From NCBI RefSeq assembly GCF_017874255.1, contig NZ_JAGGLD010000001.1, positions 1 through 64,000 of the forward strand: a DNA stretch of 64,000 bases, written 5' to 3'. The position numbers were made by a program, and so were the translations under genes. The stretch is from Paenibacillus shirakamiensis (GTDB lineage Bacteria > Bacillota > Bacilli > Paenibacillales > Paenibacillaceae). The notes under the pieces are model-generated. The model made no database searches, had not been told where the DNA came from, and saw only the letters and a program-made list of their open reading frames with translations. How positions within the stretch are numbered: position 1 is the first letter of the stretch; every line of letters starts with the position of its first letter. Of the stretch, positions 58,856 to 64,000 are shown one piece after another.

Positions 58856-61480
58856 ATGAAAGCTAATGAAATACGTTCCAAATGGCTTCAATTCTTTGCT
58901 TCTAAAGGGCATGCAATTGAGCCTAGTGCATCGCTTGTTCCTCACAATGACCCTTCCTTATTGTGGATTAATGCCGGTATGGCGCCACTTAAGGCCTATT
59001 TCGACGGCCGAGTGAAACCAGAGAACCCACGTATGGCGAACTCACAAAAGTGTATCCGTACCAATGACATTGAAAATGTCGGCAAAACGCGTCGTCACCA
59101 TACTTTTTTTGAAATGTTAGGGAATTTCTCGATTGGAGATTACTTCAAAGAAGAGGCTGTGACTTGGGCATGGGAGTTCTTAACCGACCCCAAATGGATT
59201 GGCTTCGATCCTGAGCGCTTGTCAGTTACCGTATATCCGCAAGATGAAGAAGCGTACCGAATCTGGAATGAGAAATTAGGGTTACCTGCTGAACGTATCA
59301 TTAAGCTGGAAGATAACTTCTGGGACATCGGGGAAGGACCATGTGGACCTTGTACGGAAATCTTCTATGACCGGGGAGATGCATACGGAGATTTATCAGA
59401 TCCAGAATGTTACGCGGGTGGCGAGAATGAGCGCTTCCTAGAAGTGTGGAACGTGGTATTCTCCGAATTCAATCACAACAAAGATGGCAGCTATACGCCG
59501 CTTCCGAACAAAAATATTGATACGGGTGCAGGACTTGAACGTTTTGCTTCCATTCTGCAAGATGTGGATTCCAACTTCGATACAGATATTTTCAAGCCGA
59601 TTATTGCTAAGACAAGTGAAATTGCCAAAGTGGCCTATGGTTCATCCCCTGAACATGATGTGGCTATGAAAGTGATTGCGGATCATATTCGTACGGTTGC
59701 TTTTGCTGTAGCAGATGGTGTTCTTCCATCTAATGAAGGTCGGGGATATGTCATTCGCCGTCTGCTTCGCCGAGCTGTTCGGTACGGAAAAATGCTTGGA
59801 CTGGGTCGTCCATTTATGTTCAATTTAGTAGATATCGTTGGCGAGATTATGGGTGAATTCTATCCAGACATCGTCACAAAACGTGAATTTATTGAGAAAG
59901 TAATTCGTAATGAAGAAGAGCGTTTCCATGAAACGTTAAGTGATGGACTAGGCATTTTGTCTGCGATGAGTGAAGAAGCAAAGGCAGCTGGCCGTAAGAT
60001 GATTCAAGGGGCGGACGCTTTCAAGCTGTATGATACGTATGGTTTTCCGTTAGATTTAACGGAAGATTATGCAGCTGAACAAGGTCTTACTGTAGACAGG
60101 GATGGTTTTGAGACAGCGATGCAAGAGCAACGGACGCGTGCCCGCGCAGCTCGGCATGATAATGCAAGTATGAAAGTTCAGGGCGGGGTATTGTCTGACT
60201 TTACGACTAAAACGGAATTTGTTGGATATAATGAGCTTGCTATAGAAGCTAAGATTATGGCTATTATTGTGGATGATCAGTTCGTTGATATGGTGTCTGA
60301 AGGTCAGAGCGCTCAATTGATTTTGGATGTGACGCCTTTCTATGCAGAGAGCGGCGGACAAGTCAGTGACCAAGGTTCTATTCGTAATGATGGTGGACAA
60401 GCTAAAGTGGAAGGATTGTTCAAAGCACCGCATGGACAATTTGTTCATGTAGTAACAGTCGAATCGGGTGAGCTGCATACAGGGACATCCGTTCATGCAG
60501 CAGTAGATCGTTCACTGCGTGGGGACATCATCAAGAACCATACGGCAACCCATTTACTTCACAAGGCCTTAAAAGAAGTGCTCGGTGGTCATGTCAATCA
60601 GGCAGGATCTCTTGTAGAACCTCAGCGTCTAAGATTTGACTTCTCTCACCTAGGAAGCATTACCCCGGAAGAGCTAGTGGAGATTGAGAAGAAGGTAAAT
60701 GAGCAAATCTGGAATAGCCTAGATGTTGTCATTGAGAATAAGGCAATTGATGAAGCTAAAGCTATGGGCGCTATGGCCCTATTTGGAGAGAAATATGGTG
60801 ATATCGTACGTGTCGTTCAAGTTGGATCTTACAGTTTGGAGTTATGCGGGGGTATTCACGTATCCAATACTTCGCAGATTGGACTTTTCAAACTAATAAG
60901 TGAAAGTGGCATAGGCTCTGGTGTACGCCGGATTGAAGCTGTAACGGGGCGACAAGCTTACGAGTACATGGATAGTCAAATTGATGTGCTCAAACAAGCA
61001 GCAGGCTTATTGAAGTCAAATGTAAATGAGGTACCACGCCGTGTCGAATCTCTCCATCAACAACTTAAAGATCTAGGGCGCGAGAATGAATCGCTTCAAA
61101 GTAAACTTAGTGTGATCGAAGCCGGAGAATTAACGAGCAAAGTACAAACCGTAGGTAGTACTCAAGTTCTGGTAGCCCGCGTACAAGCAGGCAGCATGGA
61201 TACACTTCGAACATTGGCTGATGAACTAAAAACGAAGTTGCCTGATGCAGTATTGGTCCTTGGTGCGGCTGTAGAAGATAAAGTGAACTTTATCGTCGCT
61301 GTCCCTCCTGTAGAAGTAAAGCGCGGGCTTCATGCCGGCAAGCTTGTTAAAGAAGTGGCAACACTATGCGGTGGAGGCGGCGGAGGTCGTCCTGATATGG
61401 CGCAAGCTGGAGGGAAGGATGCTTCTAAGCTGGATGAAGCTCTGAAATTAGCCGAACAATTGATAGCATCAGGGGCCTAA
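58856..61480 (+). CDS. alaS: Alanyl-tRNA synthetase
   Basis: 874 aa. Catalytic core with [13 protein letters not shown] and [15 protein letters not shown]; editing domain with [11 protein letters not shown] and the distal CGGIHV metal site; C-Ala domain at the end with [25 protein letters not shown] precedes ATG. Confidence 0.97.
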   Translation: MKANEIRSKWLQFFASKGHAIEPSASLVPHNDPSLLWINAGMAPLKAYFDGRVKPENPRMANSQKCIRTNDIENVGKTRRHHTFFEMLGNFSIGDYFKEEAVTWAWEFLTDPKWIGFDPERLSVTVYPQDEEAYRIWNEKLGLPAERIIKLEDNFWDIGEGPCGPCTEIFYDRGDAYGDLSDPECYAGGENERFLEVWNVVFSEFNHNKDGSYTPLPNKNIDTGAGLERFASILQDVDSNFDTDIFKPIIAKTSEIAKVAYGSSPEHDVAMKVIADHIRTVAFAVADGVLPSNEGRGYVIRRLLRRAVRYGKMLGLGRPFMFNLVDIVGEIMGEFYPDIVTKREFIEKVIRNEEERFHETLSDGLGILSAMSEEAKAAGRKMIQGADAFKLYDTYGFPLDLTEDYAAEQGLTVDRDGFETAMQEQRTRARAARHDNASMKVQGGVLSDFTTKTEFVGYNELAIEAKIMAIIVDDQFVDMVSEGQSAQLILDVTPFYAESGGQVSDQGSIRNDGGQAKVEGLFKAPHGQFVHVVTVESGELHTGTSVHAAVDRSLRGDIIKNHTATHLLHKALKEVLGGHVNQAGSLVEPQRLRFDFSHLGSITPEELVEIEKKVNEQIWNSLDVVIENKAIDEAKAMGAMALFGEKYGDIVRVVQVGSYSLELCGGIHVSNTSQIGLFKLISESGIGSGVRRIEAVTGRQAYEYMDSQIDVLKQAAGLLKSNVNEVPRRVESLHQQLKDLGRENESLQSKLSVIEAGELTSKVQTVGSTQVLVARVQAGSMDTLRTLADELKTKLPDAVLVLGAAVEDKVNFIVAVPPVEVKRGLHAGKLVKEVATLCGGGGGGRPDMAQAGGKDASKLDEALKLAEQLIASGA

Positions 61481-61617
61481 TTTTATTCACAAATTAGATG
61501 GGTACAGAGCCTGAATTATTTCCTTATAGAACATGGAATATGTTATAGTGAAGTAGGCAGGCTCTTTAAACCATGGCTATGCTGCAGTATAAATGTTTGA
61601 AGAATTGAGGTGTCATC

Positions 61618-61878
61618 ATGGATTCCATGGATAAGACTGTTAAGTTTAACGTCAAGGGCGATGAGCAAGAGGCGTCAGCGCAGGAAATTCTTCTCACGGT
61701 ATATGGGGCACTGCAGGAGAAAGAGTACAATCCGATCAACCAGATTGTCGGTTATCTATTGTCGGGAGATCCGGCGTATATACCGCGTCACAACAATGCA
61801 AGAAGCTTAATCGGTAAAAAGGAACGCGATGAACTGATTGAGGAAATGGTAAGATATTACCTTGCTGGTCATCGGTAA
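61618..61878 (+). CDS. yrzL: IreB-family regulatory phosphoprotein (YrzL)
   Basis: 86 aa, UPF0297: [47 protein letters not shown]. In enterococci the homologue is phosphorylated by the PASTA kinase IreK and affects cephalosporin resistance. Starts the yrzL-yqgF-yrzB run. Confidence 0.9.
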   Translation: MDSMDKTVKFNVKGDEQEASAQEILLTVYGALQEKEYNPINQIVGYLLSGDPAYIPRHNNARSLIGKKERDELIEEMVRYYLAGHR

Positions 61879-61907
61879 GGTTCATACGGGTTTATAGGAG
61901 AGCTTTA

Positions 61908-62324
61908 ATGAGAATTATAGGTTTGGACTATGGAGACCGCCGGATTGGGGTAGCCGTAAGTGACGCTTTTGGCTGGACAGCTCAAGGCCTTGAGGTAATT
62001 GAACGCCGTGGGAATGGAGCTGAACACACACGTATTGCGGAACTTGTTCGCGAATACGATGTGACAGAAGTTGTTGTCGGTCTTCCTAAGAATATGAACG
62101 GTACGGTGGGTCCTCGTGGTGAAATATGCATAGCTTTTGCCGAAGAACTAAGGCAGGCTCTGGCTTTACCTGTTCACCTTTGGGATGAACGACTAACAAC
62201 CGTCTCGGCTCAGCGGACGCTGATTGAGGCAGATGTCAGCCGCAAAAAACGCAAGCAGGTCGTGGATAAATTGGCTGCGGTCTTCATATTGCAAAATTTT
62301 TTGGATTCTAAGAGTATAAGGTGA
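61908..62324 (+). CDS. yqgF: YqgF/RuvX, RNase H-fold nuclease
   Basis: 138 aa. GLDYGDRRIGVAVSD, VVGLPKNMNGTVGP and WDERLTTVSAQRTL carry the acidic residues. Family members act in 16S rRNA 5' end processing. TAGGAGAGC precedes ATG. Confidence 0.94.
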   Translation: MRIIGLDYGDRRIGVAVSDAFGWTAQGLEVIERRGNGAEHTRIAELVREYDVTEVVVGLPKNMNGTVGPRGEICIAFAEELRQALALPVHLWDERLTTVSAQRTLIEADVSRKKRKQVVDKLAAVFILQNFLDSKSIR

Positions 62325-62336
62325 GGGTGATGGCAA

Positions 62337-62648
62337 ATGGCTAACGATCGCGTGAATCAAGAAGAAGAACCGGAAATTATTTATATCCCTGATGAAGAGG
62401 GAAAAGAAGAAGAATTCGAAGTTATTATGAAATTCGAAGTAGACGGTTCTGATGCTAAGTATATGATGGTCGTTCCGATGGATTCCGATGAAGATGACGA
62501 GAGTGAAGAAGTGTACGCCTTCCGTTATGAAGAGGATGGCGACGATCTTAAGCTGTACACGATTGAAAGTGATGAAGAGTGGGAGATTGTTGAAGAGACT
62601 TTCAATACCCTACTAGATGAACTGGATGGTGAAGGTAAGAATGACTGA
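62337..62648 (+). CDS. yrzB: DUF1292 protein (YrzB)
   Basis: 103 aa, strongly acidic, with IIYIPDEEGKEEEFEVI and the end SDEEWEIVEETFN. Function unknown. Overlaps the next DUF1292 gene by eight bases. Confidence 0.85.
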   Translation: MANDRVNQEEEPEIIYIPDEEGKEEEFEVIMKFEVDGSDAKYMMVVPMDSDEDDESEEVYAFRYEEDGDDLKLYTIESDEEWEIVEETFNTLLDELDGEGKND

Positions 62649-62943
62649 GTATTCATTAGACAAAGTCGTTTATACATCATGTGTGCAAGAAGCATTTGGT
62701 CCAATCGTGGAATTACAGGATGAGAAAGGACACGCTTCATATTATCGCATTGAGAAGGAATTCGATATTGCGGGTCAAGCCTATGTAGTTCTCCTTCCGG
62801 ATGATGAAGGCAAAGCTGAGGAACCTGAAATCCTCAAGATTGTAACCTCACCAGAGGGTCAATTGGAGCTTGTAACGATTGATGATGATGATGAGTGGGA
62901 AAACATTTCTGAACTCTATGATGAACTTAGTTTTCCTGAATAA
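62641..62943 (+). CDS. Second DUF1292 protein
   Basis: 100 aa, paralogue of the gene before it: a similar layout with GPIVELQDEKG, YVVLLPDDEG and the DDDDEWENISELYD end. I chose ATG 62641 (GAAGGTAAG ahead), which overlaps the yrzB stop; the frame is open 24 bases further up. Function unknown. Confidence 0.75.
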   Translation: MTEYSLDKVVYTSCVQEAFGPIVELQDEKGHASYYRIEKEFDIAGQAYVVLLPDDEGKAEEPEILKIVTSPEGQLELVTIDDDDEWENISELYDELSFPE

Positions 62944-63015
62944 ATATCCAAGTTAGAATAGATGCGTTCAGCATCTGCTGAATGCACCCCTGTTCTTGAA
63001 GCTATAGCATGTCTA

Positions 63016-63046
63016 CAAAAAGAGCGGAGCCTACCGCTCTTTTTGT
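63016..63046 (+). terminator. Terminator before mltG
   Basis: AAAAAGAGCGG-agccta-CCGCTCTTTTT. Ends the yrzL-yqgF-yrzB group only 25 bases before mltG, so mltG needs readthrough or a promoter of its own. Confidence 0.9.
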
Positions 63047-63071
63047 ATGGTACAGAGGAGTTGAAACCTGG

Positions 63072-64000
63072 TTGAAGAAATTGTTGAAGGTCCTGCTTGC
63101 CCTCATCATCGTGTTCATCATCCTTGTGGGCGGCGCCGCGGCCTATGTCTACACTCAAATGCAACCCGTCAAAGTAAGCACCTTATCGAAGAAACTTACA
63201 CTGGATAAAGGTCTAGGCACAGCCAGCATTGCGGACCGCCTGGAGCAAGAAGGCGTAATAAAAAATGGATTATTGTTCAAGGTGTATCTTAAAGTAAAAT
63301 CACAAGGTAGCCATTTTCAAGCGGGAGTCTATGAGATGAATCCTGGCATTACGTATGATCAGATTATAGACAAGCTAAATCATGGTGACATTGTAAAGGC
63401 AGCAATGATGAAGTTCACGATTCCGGAAGGCTATACGATTAAGCAGATTACTGAGAAATTAAGTCAGGAACACGATGTTGATTCCGCGAAATTTCTAGCC
63501 CTTGCTAAGAATCCTGAGGGGATAAATAGTCCTCTTCTAAAGGAGATTCCTGCGGATAACAAGCGGTTGTATCGACTAGAAGGTCTTCTTTTTCCAGAGA
63601 CGTATGACATGAAAAAGGGAAGTACCGAAGCAGAGATTATCACAAGAATGCTGAACGAGACGCAGTCCCAGTTGGATTCCATACCAGATTTCAAGGCAAA
63701 GCTTGAGACAAGCCATAAGTCACTGAATGAATTGCTCACCGCTGCTTCACTGATTGAAAGAGAAGTTGTAGCCGATCCAGAAAGAAGTCGGGTTGCGAGT
63801 GTGATTGATAATCGGCTGAAAGATGGCATGAAGCTTGAAATTGACGCCACTGTACAGTATTTGTTGGGGAAACCTAAAGAACGTCTAGTGAACAGTGATC
63901 TGAGAAAAATAGATAATCCATATAATACGTATATTTACAAAGGACTACCACCTGGGCCTATTGCAAGCCCTAGTCTGAAATCGATTGAAGCGGTGCTGAA
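63072..64000 (+). CDS. mltG: MltG, endolytic peptidoglycan transglycosylase (partial)
   Basis: About 309 codons are present and the frame runs off the window. An N-terminal membrane anchor (VLLALIIVFIILVGGAAAY) is followed by a LysM-like region with FTIPEGYTIKQI, then the catalytic block RLEGLLFPETYD, AASLIEREV with the catalytic Glu, IDATVQYLLG and NTYIYKGLPPGPIASP. It cleaves nascent glycan strands and sets their length. TTG 63072 follows AGAGGAG. Confidence 0.93.
   Translation, partial: MKKLLKVLLALIIVFIILVGGAAAYVYTQMQPVKVSTLSKKLTLDKGLGTASIADRLEQEGVIKNGLLFKVYLKVKSQGSHFQAGVYEMNPGITYDQIIDKLNHGDIVKAAMMKFTIPEGYTIKQITEKLSQEHDVDSAKFLALAKNPEGINSPLLKEIPADNKRLYRLEGLLFPETYDMKKGSTEAEIITRMLNETQSQLDSIPDFKAKLETSHKSLNELLTAASLIEREVVADPERSRVASVIDNRLKDGMKLEIDATVQYLLGKPKERLVNSDLRKIDNPYNTYIYKGLPPGPIASPSLKSIEAVL

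Overview
The window reads as chromosomal DNA of a spore-forming Firmicute, most likely Paenibacillus or a close relative. The evidence is sporulation genes (bofC, a spoIID-type gene, spoVB), T-box leaders in front of hisS and alaS, CymR next to a cysteine desulfurase, frequent TTG and GTG starts behind strong AGGAGG sites, and a gene order that follows the Bacillus subtilis bofC-ruv-queA-tgt-yajC-spoVB-comN-secDF-recJ-apt-relA-dtd-hisS-aspS-tcdA-rarA-cymR-iscS-yrrD-alaS-yrzL-yqgF-yrzB-mltG backbone. The genus is an inference; no 16S gene lies in the window.

Region 1 (1-650) is a six-gene tRNA array (fMet, Asp, Lys, Gly, Arg, Leu) closed by a terminator, probably the tail of an rRNA operon. 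Region 2 (651-2085) is AT-rich and gene-poor. It holds a tandem array of a 28-bp unit.

Region 3 (2086-19908) is the accessory part: a ten-gene, one-strand operon for a nonribosomal peptide that I cannot match to a known product. It encodes two ATP-grasp ligases, an MFS exporter, an SDR dehydrogenase, three NRPS proteins, a nitrilase-fold amidase and two stand-alone thioesterase-fold proteins. The three adenylation domains carry recognisable specificity codes for Thr, Val and Ser. The Thr domain sits on a separate A-T protein. The last NRPS ends in a C-T-TE module with no A domain. One stand-alone thioesterase-like protein and the terminal TE both have Cys in place of the catalytic Ser. My working model is that Thr is loaded on the A-T protein, perhaps modified there, and moved by the Cys-type hydrolase-fold protein to the A-less module, as in syringomycin and coronamic acid pathways. 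The Cys-type terminal TE then releases the chain, possibly as a strained ring such as a beta-lactone.

Region 4 (20 to 64 kb) is core genome: the DNA-repair and tRNA-modification run (ruvCAB, queA, tgt), sporulation and secretion genes, stringent response and nucleotide salvage (relA, apt, uraA), tRNA synthetases with T-box control, HelD, RarA, the thiolation pair iscS and mnmA, and the alaS to mltG run. mltG is cut by the window end. Points of interest here are a CDF transporter lacking usual metal ligands, a stand-alone YetF-like C-terminal domain, a minus-strand locus with very small ORFs in front of a CD3324-like gene, a possible structured RNA at about 53.0 kb, and tandem DUF1292 genes.
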